From the NCBI GenBank assembly GCA_965117025.1, contig OZ220746.1, positions 1,798,001 through 1,862,000 on the forward strand: a stretch of DNA of 64,000 bases, read 5' to 3'. Source of the stretch: VXPQ01 sp965117025. Lineage in GTDB: Bacteria > Bacteroidota > Rhodothermia > Rhodothermales > VXPQ01. How positions within the stretch are numbered: the stretch's first letter is position 1; each line of letters starts with the position of its first letter. Below are positions 8,781 through 18,250 of this stretch, one piece after another. Below the pieces are notes generated by a model. It was not told the origin of the DNA and ran no database searches. It saw nothing but the letters and a program-made list of their open reading frames with translations. The translations under genes were made by a program, and so were the position numbers.

Positions 8781-10166
8781 ATGTTTCGAGTTCTTTTTGT
8801 CATCGTGGCGGTGGTGGCCGCTGTGCTGGCGTTGGTCATTGAACAACCTTTACTGTTCGTAGCGGCAGGTGCTTCGCTCAGTATCGCCCTTGTTATGGCG
8901 ATCGTTCATTTCGTGCGTCGACATCAGCGGCGCAACAAGTATAAGGCGAAGTCGGAACCTCTCCCCGATATCACATCCGATGCCCTGGAGGAGGAAGAGG
9001 AAGGAGAAGAGGACAAGAAAAGGGCTCTTGCTTCGCTCGGCATTCTTGATATCCGCCCGATAGGTTATGCCGACGGATCCGCAGAGAATGAAGCAGGTTC
9101 TTTAGCGGAAGTCGCTTCGGAAAATGGATCGGCGGCGTCCGCGACGAATGGCTCCGCGAAGACGAACGGCGCCCGGGTTTCCGCACCCATACAGGGCACT
9201 CTGGATTTTTCCATTCAGGAGCAGACGCAGAGCGTTCGGATATCCGTCAACGAGTCGGCGCACAAATCGCTGCGCGAAGTACTCCTTCCCTATTTACAGG
9301 CGTATCGCGCCATTACCCGGGCCAATACGGTTTGCCTGTTGAGGCAGCCGAAAAGAGCGTCGCAATACCATATCGAGGCCATCGTCAGTCTCAACGGCAA
9401 CGCCCGCGGTAACGGCCTTTTTGTATCGAAAACCCCTCTCTTGCCATGGGAGCATCGGCAGCCCGGGCTGCATGTGCTCCGTGCATCCGAAGACCAGCTT
9501 TCAGGGAATGTGTGCGGGTATTACCGGCAACGGGTTGCGGTCAAGGAAGTAGTTCTTTTACCCGTTCCGGCCCCTTCGTCGCTGGCCCAATACGTACTGC
9601 TTGCCGATGCGATGCGCGAGCACATACTCGATTCCGAAGAGAAACGGTTACTGTCCACCCATTTCGCCCTCCTTCTGGGAAACATTCTCGAGATGGGGAT
9701 CTGCGACGAACTGTTGCAGGAATCGCAAGAGGATGTTCGTCCGCGGAGTGAAATCATCGACGAAGAGATAGCGCAGGCGCGTGATCAGGGTACACCCCTT
9801 GCACTGGCTCTCGTTTACTTGAATCGCGCCGAGGAGGTGGCCGACGAAGGAGGCAAGCGGGTGATCATGCAAGCCGAGAGCCTGTTGGTGCAGAGGCTGC
9901 GAGAGACCGTTCAGGGCGCTCGCGTCGAGCGGTTCGGCGAACTTATGTTCGGCGTGTTTTTCAGGGAAGAGGGGGTAGCCGTAGAGCAGTGGGCGATCCG
10001 GTTTCAGCAGGATATGCTCAGTTATTCCGGGCTGCTGGAAGATGGGGTGAGCATAGGTATTGCCCTGCTGCATGAGGGGAATGCGAGTGCGGAAGCCCTT
10101 CGCGGGGAAGCCACGGAGGCGCTTCGGCAGGCCTTTGACTCCGGCATGTGCACCATCGTCGAGTAG
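8781..10166 (+). CDS. Membrane protein with degenerate GGDEF-like C-terminal domain
   Basis: The 461-residue protein starts with two adjacent transmembrane segments (about 1-48), then an acidic and low-complexity linker (EEEEEGEEDKK, then a Ser/Ala/Asn-rich stretch). A central GAF-like region (about 150-300) and a C-terminal region shaped like a nucleotide cyclase follow. Where a diguanylate cyclase would show RxGGDEF, this protein has RVERFGELMFGVFF, so the catalytic signature is absent. It is more likely a sensor or scaffold, or a relative of phage-shock or polar-localisation GGDEF remnants, than an active cyclase. Its TAG stop provides the first base of a dispersed repeat. Confidence 0.6.
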   Translation: MFRVLFVIVAVVAAVLALVIEQPLLFVAAGASLSIALVMAIVHFVRRHQRRNKYKAKSEPLPDITSDALEEEEEGEEDKKRALASLGILDIRPIGYADGSAENEAGSLAEVASENGSAASATNGSAKTNGARVSAPIQGTLDFSIQEQTQSVRISVNESAHKSLREVLLPYLQAYRAITRANTVCLLRQPKRASQYHIEAIVSLNGNARGNGLFVSKTPLLPWEHRQPGLHVLRASEDQLSGNVCGYYRQRVAVKEVVLLPVPAPSSLAQYVLLADAMREHILDSEEKRLLSTHFALLLGNILEMGICDELLQESQEDVRPRSEIIDEEIAQARDQGTPLALALVYLNRAEEVADEGGKRVIMQAESLLVQRLRETVQGARVERFGELMFGVFFREEGVAVEQWAIRFQQDMLSYSGLLEDGVSIGIALLHEGNASAEALRGEATEALRQAFDSGMCTIVE

Positions 10167-10204
10167 GGCCTGTTAACACTATGCAGCGGTGCTCTGCGGG
10201 GCCT
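10166..10204 (+). repeat. Left-end copy of GGGYCTGTTA repeat between convergent stop codons
   Basis: About 39 bases matching the left end of the 265-bp element at 18250 (GGGYCTGTTARCACTATGCA followed by GCGGYGCTCTGCGGGGCCT). Its first G is the last base of the upstream TAG stop, and its last bases reach the stop codon of the opposing pcm gene. It exactly fills the space between two convergent genes. Confidence 0.85.
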
Positions 10205-10871
10205 ATAGTCCTCCCTGCTCCCCGATCAGCGGGACGAACTTGAAATTCCTGCTGGCTGTCCGCTCGTACTCGTCTTCACCGAGACGCCTGTACAGGTTCA
10301 TGGTCTGTGTGCGGCGGTCACCGACAGGTATTACCAGCCGACCGGCCGGCTTGTCGTCTTCTCCTTCGATGCGAAGTTGTCGGAGGAGTGCTTCCGGCGT
10401 TTCCGATGCGCCGGCAGTGACCACAATGCCATCGAAAGGGGCCTGGGATACCCACCCCAGGGTGCCGTCGCCTGCTCTGAGCACGACCCGGTATCCCAGC
10501 GATTCAAGAATGCTGCGCGTACGAGCCAGTAGCGGCTTATGGCGCTCGATGGAAAATACGCGGGCGCCCATTTCACAGAGTACGGCCGCCTGATACCCGC
10601 TTCCGGTGCCGATTTCGAGAATCCGATCTCCCGGACACGGGTTCAGCAGCATGGTCTGATATGCTACCGTAAAGGGCTGCGATATGGTTTGCTTCATGCC
10701 GATCGGCAGCGCTTCGTCTTCGTATGCGCGCGGCCTGAACGCCCCTTCCACAAACCGGTGCCGATGCACCGAGCCAATGGCGGCCAGCACGCGCTCGTCG
10801 GCAATACCGTTCTTCCGCATCTTGTCTACGAGCCGCTGCCGTCGCCGGTCGAATACGCCGTCACGTAGCAT
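10203..10871 (-). CDS. pcm: Protein-L-isoaspartate O-methyltransferase
   Basis: This 222-residue SAM-dependent methyltransferase repairs isoaspartyl residues in damaged proteins. It has the PCMT-type segment around KQTISQPFTVAYQ and the SAM-binding motif EIGTGSGYQAAVL. It lies two bases downstream of cdaA on the same strand and ends the folP-cdaA-pcm operon. Length and motifs fit the family. Confidence 0.94.
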   Translation of the reverse strand: MLRDGVFDRRRQRLVDKMRKNGIADERVLAAIGSVHRHRFVEGAFRPRAYEDEALPIGMKQTISQPFTVAYQTMLLNPCPGDRILEIGTGSGYQAAVLCEMGARVFSIERHKPLLARTRSILESLGYRVVLRAGDGTLGWVSQAPFDGIVVTAGASETPEALLRQLRIEGEDDKPAGRLVIPVGDRRTQTMNLYRRLGEDEYERTASRNFKFVPLIGEQGGL

Positions 10872-10873
10872 GA

Positions 10874-11668
10874 TTACGTCTCGACATGGGCTGGTTCATG
10901 GTCGGGGCTCTGGGTAAATGCCTTGTCGAGGCTTGTACGCAGGTCGTTGACAGACAGGTTTTGTCGCAATTCGCCATCCACCGATACGGAAATGGCGCCC
11001 GTTTCTTCGGAAACGACGATGACAAACGCATCTGTCTGTTCGGAGAGACCGATGGCTGCGCGGTGGCGCAACCCCATGGGCGTGCCCGGTTTTATGTTGC
11101 TCGAAACCGGCAGGATACATCGCGCAGCTTCGACGCGGTGACCACTTATGATGACGGCCCCGTCATGGAGAGGATTTTGCCCCTGAAAGATCGTGACCAG
11201 TAAGTCGCGCGAGATATTTCCCTCGATGCCGATGCCCGTTTCGGTGTAGTTTCGCAGACCCGAAGAGCGTTCGAATGCGATCAAGGCGCCCACACGGTCC
11301 TCGCTCATTTTCTCCACGGCGGCAATGACTTCCAGCATCGTTTTTTCCCGTGTGGGCGAACGGACGAAGCGTCTTACCAGCGGATTACGTCCCAGCAAGA
11401 GCAGTACACGCCGTATTTCCGGCTGAAACAGAATAATGACTGCCAGTACGGCCACCTCGCCAATCGACGAAAAGAGGGCCGGAAGCATGGTCATGTCTAC
11501 TGCGGTCACGATCACCTGTACGACGTACAACGCAATGAGCCCGATCAATATCTGCAAGGCGATCGTACCCCGCATGAACCGGTAGAGCTTGTACAGGATG
11601 TACGACACTGCTGCGATTTCAACGAAATCGACGATGCGGAGCGGTATGATCCAGTCGGTTATCTGCAC
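10874..11668 (-). CDS. cdaA: Diadenylate cyclase (c-di-AMP synthase, CdaA type)
   Basis: This 264-residue membrane-anchored DAC-domain protein makes c-di-AMP from two ATP. It has three N-terminal transmembrane helices (to about residue 85), then the DisA_N domain with the catalytic DGA motif (169-171 in PLHDGAVI) and RHR motif (201-203 in LRHRAAIG). c-di-AMP usually controls osmotic balance, potassium uptake and wall integrity. Pairing with folP directly upstream is a conserved arrangement in Bacteroidota and relatives. Confidence 0.95.
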   Translation of the reverse strand: MQITDWIIPLRIVDFVEIAAVSYILYKLYRFMRGTIALQILIGLIALYVVQVIVTAVDMTMLPALFSSIGEVAVLAVIILFQPEIRRVLLLLGRNPLVRRFVRSPTREKTMLEVIAAVEKMSEDRVGALIAFERSSGLRNYTETGIGIEGNISRDLLVTIFQGQNPLHDGAVIISGHRVEAARCILPVSSNIKPGTPMGLRHRAAIGLSEQTDAFVIVVSEETGAISVSVDGELRQNLSVNDLRTSLDKAFTQSPDHEPAHVET

Positions 11669-11692
11669 AATGTTATCGCATTCCGGGGTGGC

Positions 11693-12616
11693 TTATGCAT
11701 ACAGGGCAGCGCGCATACCTCTGAGCAATTCTACAGTGGGGCGTACATCATGGGTACGTACGATGGAGGCACCCCGCAGGACCCCGATCGCTGCGGCTCC
11801 GAGGGATCCGAAGAGCCGTTCCCCGATGGGGGCAGGGTTGTCGGGTGTGCCGAGGATTGCCCCGATAGTGCTTTTCCGCGATACGCCGATCATGACCGGG
11901 CGTCCTAACTCCAATATATCTCCCAGCGCGCCAAGCAGTTGCAGGTTTTCTTCATGGTGTTTCCCGAAGCCGAAACCCGGATCGATCACAATGTGCCGTA
12001 CTCCTGCCGCTTCTGCCCGTTCTACGCTCGCGGCCAGCGAAGTCGTGACTTCGCGCACGACATCCGTATACTCGTGCCGGGCCGGCATAGCACCCGGTTT
12101 GCCGATCGAGTGCATGAGGACGAGCGGGGCATTGTACCCGGCTGCTACGCTTGCCGTTTCCCCGGTATATCGAAGTCCGGTGACATCGTTGATAATGTGC
12201 GCGCCCGCCGCGAGCGCTGCCTCCGCCACTTCCGGCTTCCAGGTGTCGATGGATAGAATAGCTTCGGGAAAGCGATGGACTACGGCGTCCACGACCGGAA
12301 GTACCCGATTTATTTCTTCACGGATTGGAACGGCGGAGGCCCCTTCGCCATATACCGTGCCGCGCGGACGGGACGATTCCCCGCCTATGTCGATGAGTGA
12401 AGCACCTTCGTCGAGCATTTCCTCGACGCGACGCAAAGCCGCCGGCACGGAGGTGTACGTTCCGCCGTCCGAAAACGAATCCGGGGTTACGTTCAGAATG
12501 CCCATAACATGTGCCCCGGAGGCCATCCCTGGCGTACAATCCAGCGTATCCCCGCATACGCGCAAAAGGAACGCATCGGGATCGGATATCGTTTTTGCCG
12601 GGTGTGTTTCGAACAT
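11693..12616 (-). CDS. folP: Dihydropteroate synthase
   Basis: This 307-residue TIM-barrel enzyme of folate synthesis condenses 4-aminobenzoate with the pterin pyrophosphate. The signatures are GILNVTPDSFSDGG near residue 40 and DIGGESSRPRG, and the C-terminal part has HDVRPTVELLRGMRAA. It is the first gene of the leftward folP-cdaA-pcm operon, 24 bases before cdaA. Its start diverges from the GH3-family gene with only 35 bases between them, so the two promoters must be compact or overlapping. Confidence 0.95.
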   Translation of the reverse strand: MFETHPAKTISDPDAFLLRVCGDTLDCTPGMASGAHVMGILNVTPDSFSDGGTYTSVPAALRRVEEMLDEGASLIDIGGESSRPRGTVYGEGASAVPIREEINRVLPVVDAVVHRFPEAILSIDTWKPEVAEAALAAGAHIINDVTGLRYTGETASVAAGYNAPLVLMHSIGKPGAMPARHEYTDVVREVTTSLAASVERAEAAGVRHIVIDPGFGFGKHHEENLQLLGALGDILELGRPVMIGVSRKSTIGAILGTPDNPAPIGERLFGSLGAAAIGVLRGASIVRTHDVRPTVELLRGMRAALYA

Positions 12617-12651
12617 AAAGACCTGTTTCGGACGTTGTCCTAAGTATAAGT

Positions 12652-14262
12652 ATGTTTACTTTGTCCGGCGCAAACGGTGCCGAATCACACCGTTCTCCAA
12701 ATGCTGCTGAAAAACCGGCGGTTCGGCTTCCCTCACGAACACTTGCGAAAGTGGAAGGGTTTTTAAAAGACCCGGTGCATGTGCAACATACTCTGTTGCG
12801 AGGCCTCTTGCAGCAGGCCGCCGGCACAGAGTGGGGCCGCCGGTACGGATTCGGCGAGATAGCCCGCGCCCGGGATGTGGTTGCGGCCTATCAGGCCCGC
12901 GTTCCGCTCCATACCTACAGCGACTTCGAGGAGGACATACGTCGTATCCGGGGCGGCGCGCGGGATGTTATATGGCCCGGCGCATTCAGGCACTTCGCGG
13001 TGTCGAGCGGGACGACCTCCACCGGAAAGATCATCCCGGTGAGTGCGGAAATGCTTGCTGCGAATCGCCGTTTTACGCTCTCTGTCGGGATCACGTATCT
13101 GGCCCGGACGGGCAATGTCGGGTACCTGCTGGGCAAACACGTTGTGCTGCCCGGCCGCATTGAAGAAGACCCGGCCTATCCCGGGATGAAAATCGGGGAA
13201 GTCAGTGGGCTTCAGGCCGAACATACGCCTTTTTTGTACCGGCATATTCTTCAGGCTGTCCCGAACGAGGTAGCCTTTCTGCCGAACTGGGAAGAAAAGT
13301 TGCGCGAGATCGCCCGGAGGACGGTAGGGAAGGATGTGCGGTGTCTGATCATGGTTCCGTCATGGTCTGTGGTTTTTTTCGATGAACTCATCCGCCAGCA
13401 TCGCAAGCGGTTCGGTTCCAACGCCAGAACGGTCGCCGACGTATGGCCCCGGTTGCAGGTGTTCATTGCGGGAGGCGTGGCGCTGAGTTCCTACCGGGAA
13501 TTGCTCCAGGAGAAGATCGCCTCGCCGAAACTGCGGTTTCTGGAGGTGTATGGCGCCTCGGAAGGATTTTTCTCCTTTCAGGACGACGCGAACGATCCGG
13601 CCATGCTCCTGCACCTCGACAACGGGGTATTTTTCGAATTTGTCCGGATGGACGAAATCAACGATCCGAATGCGCGTCGATATACGATCGGCGAGGTGGA
13701 AGCCGGTGTACGGTACGGTCTTTTCGTTTCCACATGCAGCGGGCTCTGGAGCTACCCCGTCGGGGATGTTGTGCGCTTCACGGATACCTCTCCGCATAAA
13801 ATCTTTGTGGCGGGACGTACGAGTGAAATGATAGACAAGTACGGAGAAGCTGTTTTCGGCGAGGAAGCGCGCCATGCGTTACGCGTTGCCTGCGAGCGTA
13901 CGGGCGCGCACGTGCGTGATTTTCATGTAGCTCCGAATCCCCCCGGAACGGATCGCCCCCCGTCTCACCAGTGGCTGGTGGAGTTCGAACGACTGCCGGA
14001 CAGTATGGATCGTTTTTCGGACGAAATAGATGGGTACCTCAACGAGTTTAACCGGCACTACCGGATTCGCCGCGAGGCGCAGGCGTTCGAGCGCCCTGAT
14101 GTGGTGGCTTTGCCTCCGGGAACGTTTCATGCGTGGTTCCGGGAAACGCGGGAGAAGGTGAGCGGGCAAACCAAAGTGCCGCGCATGAGCGAGGATCGCA
14201 AGATCGCCGACGCTGTGATTGCTTTGCTCAATTCGGAAACCCATGCCGGGGAACGCCGGTAG
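12652..14262 (+). CDS. GH3-family acyl-adenylate-forming enzyme
   Basis: The 536-residue protein matches the GH3 family (plant jasmonate/auxin amido synthetases and bacterial homologues). It has the ATP-binding segment FAVSSGTTSTGKIIPVS, the EVYGASEGFFSFQ motif, and YPVGDVVRF with a following AGRTSEMIDKYGE. Such enzymes activate a carboxylic acid as an adenylate and transfer it to an amine or amino acid. Bacterial homologues are common in Bacteroidota, but their substrates are mostly unknown. An upstream TTG/GTG start cannot be excluded. It is transcribed away from folP. Confidence 0.85.
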   Translation: MFTLSGANGAESHRSPNAAEKPAVRLPSRTLAKVEGFLKDPVHVQHTLLRGLLQQAAGTEWGRRYGFGEIARARDVVAAYQARVPLHTYSDFEEDIRRIRGGARDVIWPGAFRHFAVSSGTTSTGKIIPVSAEMLAANRRFTLSVGITYLARTGNVGYLLGKHVVLPGRIEEDPAYPGMKIGEVSGLQAEHTPFLYRHILQAVPNEVAFLPNWEEKLREIARRTVGKDVRCLIMVPSWSVVFFDELIRQHRKRFGSNARTVADVWPRLQVFIAGGVALSSYRELLQEKIASPKLRFLEVYGASEGFFSFQDDANDPAMLLHLDNGVFFEFVRMDEINDPNARRYTIGEVEAGVRYGLFVSTCSGLWSYPVGDVVRFTDTSPHKIFVAGRTSEMIDKYGEAVFGEEARHALRVACERTGAHVRDFHVAPNPPGTDRPPSHQWLVEFERLPDSMDRFSDEIDGYLNEFNRHYRIRREAQAFERPDVVALPPGTFHAWFRETREKVSGQTKVPRMSEDRKIADAVIALLNSETHAGERR

Positions 14263-14497
14263 GATTTCCGTATTCAATGATGTACGCATCTTGTAACGAA
14301 CGCGCCTTTCGCGTCGAAATCGGGAAATATCCGGAACTTTTTTTGTTTGCAGGCATGGATTGTAACCGACTCGATACGGTGTGGCGCCAGGGAGGCCAAT
14401 GCTTTTCCGGCCTTGTGGCGCACACGGTGCTTCGCCCAGGTTTTTTCAAGTAAACGGCAAACCATTCCGCACTACCGCTACAACCCCAGCCTGACCT

Positions 14498-15337
14498 ATG
14501 TATGTCCCCCGTCAGCAGCGGATGCTGGACCAGTATCTCCAGGAGATCGGTCGCATCCCGCTTCTTGAACCGGATGAAGAGGTATATCTGGCCCAGCGCA
14601 TCCATGGTGGAGATCAGGAAGCATTGCACAAACTGACCCGTGCGAATCTGCGCTTCGTCGTCTCCGTGGCCAAAAAATATCAGGGACAGGGATTGTCCCT
14701 CGCCGACCTGATCAACGAAGGTAATTACGGGCTCATCAAGGCAGCCCAGCGGTTCGACGAGACCCGCGGATTCAAGTTTATCTCCTATGCTGTCTGGTGG
14801 ATTCGCCAGGCCATTCTGCAGGCCCTGGCCGAACAAAGCCGCGTAGTACGCTTGCCGCTGAACCGGATCGGCACGATCTCGAAGATTCGCAAGACCAGCG
14901 CCCGGCTCTCGCAGGAGCACGAACGAGCGCCGAACATCGAGGAATTGGCCGAGGAGCTCGAGATCGATGTCCACAAGGTTCGGGAGGCTATGCAGCATAC
15001 GGGGCGCCACCTCTCGATGGATGCCCCGTTCAATGAGGACGACGACAATAGTTTACTGGATATATTTTCTGACGACGAAGACATTTCCCCCGACGAAACC
15101 CTTCTGGAAGAATCCATCAAAATCGATATCGAATGTGCGCTGGGACTGTTGCAGGAACGTGAAGCGGAAATTACCCGCCTTTATTTCGGGATCGGGCGCG
15201 AGCATCCCCTGACGCTCGAAGAAATAGGCCAGCGCTTCGACCTGACCCGCGAGCGCGTTCGCCAGATCAAGGAAAAAGCGCTGCGCAAACTGCGCCAGAA
15301 GCACCGGCGCGAGGAATTGCAGATGCACATCGGGTAG
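14498..15337 (+). CDS. rpoD: Primary-type RNA polymerase sigma factor (RpoD/SigA, short form)
   Basis: This 279-residue group 1/2 sigma factor lacks the long N-terminal region 1.1 and non-conserved region of proteobacterial RpoD, as is typical of the Bacteroidota lineage. Visible regions are 1.2 (DQYLQEIGRIPLL), 2.1-2.4 (ANLRFVVSVAKKYQGQGLSL, then the WWIRQAI helix), region 3, and 4.2 (TREEVxRQIKEKALRKLR-like helix-turn-helix, reading LTRERVRQIKEKALRKL). It probably directs transcription of most genes here. 235 bases without another gene lie upstream. Confidence 0.93.
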   Translation: MYVPRQQRMLDQYLQEIGRIPLLEPDEEVYLAQRIHGGDQEALHKLTRANLRFVVSVAKKYQGQGLSLADLINEGNYGLIKAAQRFDETRGFKFISYAVWWIRQAILQALAEQSRVVRLPLNRIGTISKIRKTSARLSQEHERAPNIEELAEELEIDVHKVREAMQHTGRHLSMDAPFNEDDDNSLLDIFSDDEDISPDETLLEESIKIDIECALGLLQEREAEITRLYFGIGREHPLTLEEIGQRFDLTRERVRQIKEKALRKLRQKHRREELQMHIG

Positions 15338-15406
15338 CGGGATGGAATCCGCACCATAGCGCATCTGCCCGTTTATCCCCCTTACCGGTGCGTATTCCCG
15401 GCAGGG

Positions 15407-15793
15407 CTATCCCTGCACGCTTCCCGGTTGGTCGAAGGAAATGATGCGTCCGTCGATGTCGCGAATCATGAATTGGGCGGCCCCGAACAGCGTGGGCTCG
15501 AGCGCCTGAACCACTTCCACCCGACTCTCCTTGATACGGTCGTACAAGGCGAGGATGTCGTTCACCTGAATGTGCAGAATGAGCTGATTCTTCAGGAACG
15601 GGTCGGGAAACGGGAGCGGCGCCTCCGGGTCGCAGGAACGGAAGATGATCTCTGCCCCGCCCCTGCGCAGGTGCGCTCGCGCCATTTCGCCGCGCCCCCG
15701 TATGTTGACCATCTCGAAGCCGAGAACATCCAGGTAAAACTCGACGGAGCGTTCAAGATCTGCCACCGGGATGTTCGGGATAATCTTCAGCAT
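15407..15793 (-). CDS. VOC-family (glyoxalase/bleomycin resistance-like) protein
   Basis: This 128-residue small protein has the beta-alpha-beta-beta-beta pattern of vicinal-oxygen-chelate proteins (IPVADLERSVEFYLDVLGFE, then NDILALYDRI, then IRDIDGRIISFDQ). The ATG at 15791-15793 gives the usual family start; the frame is open further upstream to 15904, but that extension is not family-like. The first metal-ligand histidine common in glyoxalase I is not obvious, so a dioxygenase, resistance or isomerase role cannot be chosen. It diverges from purL. Confidence 0.8.
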   Translation of the reverse strand: MLKIIPNIPVADLERSVEFYLDVLGFEMVNIRGRGEMARAHLRRGGAEIIFRSCDPEAPLPFPDPFLKNQLILHIQVNDILALYDRIKESRVEVVQALEPTLFGAAQFMIRDIDGRIISFDQPGSVQG

Positions 15794-15973
15794 GGGGTTG
15801 CCGGGTTGCCTCGGGACCTGTTTGCATTCCAGTATACCACGGAATCGGGGGAAAAACGAATAATCAGCGTATCCCATGTTACGTTGAAGTAACGATTTCT
15901 CCATATGAAACCGGTTGCCTGCGGCCTATATTTCAACGGGCATAGTAGAGACGTATTACCCATTCACGAAGGC

Positions 15974-18250
15974 ATGGCGGAAACAAGGCCGGATCAGCCG
16001 GACACAACCCCGGAAGTCACCATAGAAATGGCCCGGGATCATGGATTGACGGACGAGGAATATGGATGGATTCTCGATAAACTCGGTCGTACGCCGACCT
16101 TTGTCGAGTTGGGTATTTATTCCGTTATGTGGAGCGAACACTGTTCCTACAAGAACTCCATTGCGCTGCTGAAGACGCTGCCTCGCGAGGGCGAAGCGCT
16201 TCTCGCAGAAGCCGGAGAAGAAAACGCCGGTCTCGTGGATATCGGAGACGGTCTTGCGGTCGCGTTCAAAATCGAATCGCACAATCACCCGTCGGCAGTG
16301 GAGCCCTACCAGGGGGCCGCTACCGGTGTGGGCGGTATCCAGCGCGATATCTTCACGATGGGCGCCCGGCCCATTTGTTCTCTCAATTCGCTCCGGTTCG
16401 GTGCACTGGACAATCCCCGCGTGCGCTATCTCTTTGACGGGGTGGTGCGCGGAATCGGGGACTACGGCAATTCCTTCGGTGTGCCCACCGTGGCCGGCGA
16501 GGTGTATTTCGATCCGTCCTATGAGGGGAATCCTCTTGTCAACGCCATGAGCGTGGGGGTGGCGAAAATCGGACAAACCGCTTCGGCCATTGCCGAGGGG
16601 GTGGGGAATCCGGTGTATATCGTGGGGTCCTCGACCGGGCGGGACGGTATTCATGGCGCTACCTTCGCCTCCGAGGAAATTGCGGAGGGGAGCGAGGCGA
16701 AGCGCCCCAGCGTGCAGGTGGGCGATCCGTTCACCGAAAAACTTTTGCTGGAGGCCACGCTGGAGGCCATCGCCAGCGGGGCGATCGTAGGTATTCAGGA
16801 TATGGGAGCCGCCGGACTTACCTGTTCCTCTTCTGAAATGAGCGCGAAAGGCGGGTGTGGCATGATTGTGCATGTGGACAAGGTGCCGCAGCGCGAAGAG
16901 GGCATGACCCCCTACGAGATCATGCTTTCGGAGAGCCAGGAGCGGATGCTGCTTGTGTGCGAGCAAGGCCGGGAGGATGAGATTGAGACCATTTTCCGCA
17001 AATGGGACCTGCATGCGGAATGTATAGGGGAGGTTATTGACGAGCCCCGCGTAAAGATTTTCTGGCACGGCGCGCTGGTTGCGGATGTGGAAGCCGATCA
17101 TCTTGTGCTGGGAGGCGGAGCGCCCGTGTATCACCGGGAAACGCGCCGCCCTGCCCGGCTCGACGATATCGCGCTGGACCTTGCCGATGTGCCCGATGTA
17201 TCGGTTCGCGACGCCGGTCCGGTGCTGCTCGACCTGCTCGGTTCTCCGAATATCGCCTCGAAACGCTGGGTATTCGAGCAGTACGATACGATGGTGCGGA
17301 CGAACACGCTGGCAGGTCCGGGACCGAGCGATGCTGCGGTGGTGCGTATCAAGGGCACAAACAAGGGACTGGCCGTCAAGACCGACTGCAACGGACGGTA
17401 TGTGTATCTCGACCCGCGCCAGGGCGGCCGCATCGCTGTGGCGGAGGCGGCCCGGAACGTGGTGTGCGCCGGAGGCAAGCCGGTAGCTATCACGAACTGT
17501 CTGAATTTCGGCAATCCGTACAAGCCGGAGGTCTACTGGGCTTTTGTGGAGGCGGTCGGGGGCATGGGCGACGCCTGCCGGGTATTCGGCACGCCGGTGA
17601 CAGGCGGCAACGTCTCCTTCTACAACGAAAATCCGGAAGGGGCGGTCTACCCTACTCCCACGATCGGCATGCTGGGCATCGTGGACGATATCGAGACCGG
17701 TATCGTTACCGCGCCGTTCCGGGAGGCCGGCGATGCGGTGTATCTGCTCAGTCCGGCAGGCTGGGCGCACCGGGAAGACATCAACGGTTCCGAGTATCTG
17801 GTGCGCCGGCACGGGCTGGTGCGCGGCGGCGCTCCGTATATGCTCCTGAAAGAGGAAGCGGCGGTGCAGGAGGCGATGCTCCACCTCATAAAGGCAGGCC
17901 TGGTGCGCAGTGCGCACGACGTCTCCGACGGGGGGCTGGCCGTGGCGCTGGCCGAGTGCGTGCTTTATGCGGAAACCGCTGGTGCGGAGATCGATCTGGC
18001 CGCACCGGGGATGCGGCGGGACGCGGTGTTGTTCGGCGAGGCGCAATCCCGCATCGTATTCAGTGCCTCCGCGGGACGAGCCGTCGAGATCGAACGCGCC
18101 ATTGGAGAAATGCCGGTTCGTCTTACGCGGCTGGGCATGGTGCGCCCCGGAAATCTGACGATTCTTCTGGACGGCGAGCCGGTTATTGACCTGTCCGCAG
18201 AGGACCTTCGCCGCCCGTACGACCACACCATACCCGGCTATATGAATTAG
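15974..18250 (+). CDS. purL: Phosphoribosylformylglycinamidine synthase subunit PurL
   Basis: This is the small-type PurL (about 758 residues from the ATG at 15974), which needs PurS and PurQ partners not present here. It converts FGAR to FGAM in purine synthesis using ATP and ammonia. Characteristic segments are MWSEHCSYKNS near the N-terminus, ESHNHPSAVEPYQGAATGVGG, DMGAAGLTCSSSEM, and the second AIRS-like half with VTGGNVSFYNE. The frame is open to an ATG at 15905, but the first 23 residues are unlike the family. The final base of its TAG stop is the first base of a 23-bp terminal inverted repeat. Confidence 0.95.
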   Translation: MAETRPDQPDTTPEVTIEMARDHGLTDEEYGWILDKLGRTPTFVELGIYSVMWSEHCSYKNSIALLKTLPREGEALLAEAGEENAGLVDIGDGLAVAFKIESHNHPSAVEPYQGAATGVGGIQRDIFTMGARPICSLNSLRFGALDNPRVRYLFDGVVRGIGDYGNSFGVPTVAGEVYFDPSYEGNPLVNAMSVGVAKIGQTASAIAEGVGNPVYIVGSSTGRDGIHGATFASEEIAEGSEAKRPSVQVGDPFTEKLLLEATLEAIASGAIVGIQDMGAAGLTCSSSEMSAKGGCGMIVHVDKVPQREEGMTPYEIMLSESQERMLLVCEQGREDEIETIFRKWDLHAECIGEVIDEPRVKIFWHGALVADVEADHLVLGGGAPVYHRETRRPARLDDIALDLADVPDVSVRDAGPVLLDLLGSPNIASKRWVFEQYDTMVRTNTLAGPGPSDAAVVRIKGTNKGLAVKTDCNGRYVYLDPRQGGRIAVAEAARNVVCAGGKPVAITNCLNFGNPYKPEVYWAFVEAVGGMGDACRVFGTPVTGGNVSFYNENPEGAVYPTPTIGMLGIVDDIETGIVTAPFREAGDAVYLLSPAGWAHREDINGSEYLVRRHGLVRGGAPYMLLKEEAAVQEAMLHLIKAGLVRSAHDVSDGGLAVALAECVLYAETAGAEIDLAAPGMRRDAVLFGEAQSRIVFSASAGRAVEIERAIGEMPVRLTRLGMVRPGNLTILLDGEPVIDLSAEDLRRPYDHTIPGYMN

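Noticed and set aside
15956..18226. 756-codon open frame antisense to purL
   Set aside because: Shadow of a high-GC gene; composition is Arg/His/Gly-rich with no domain, while the plus strand is clearly PurL.
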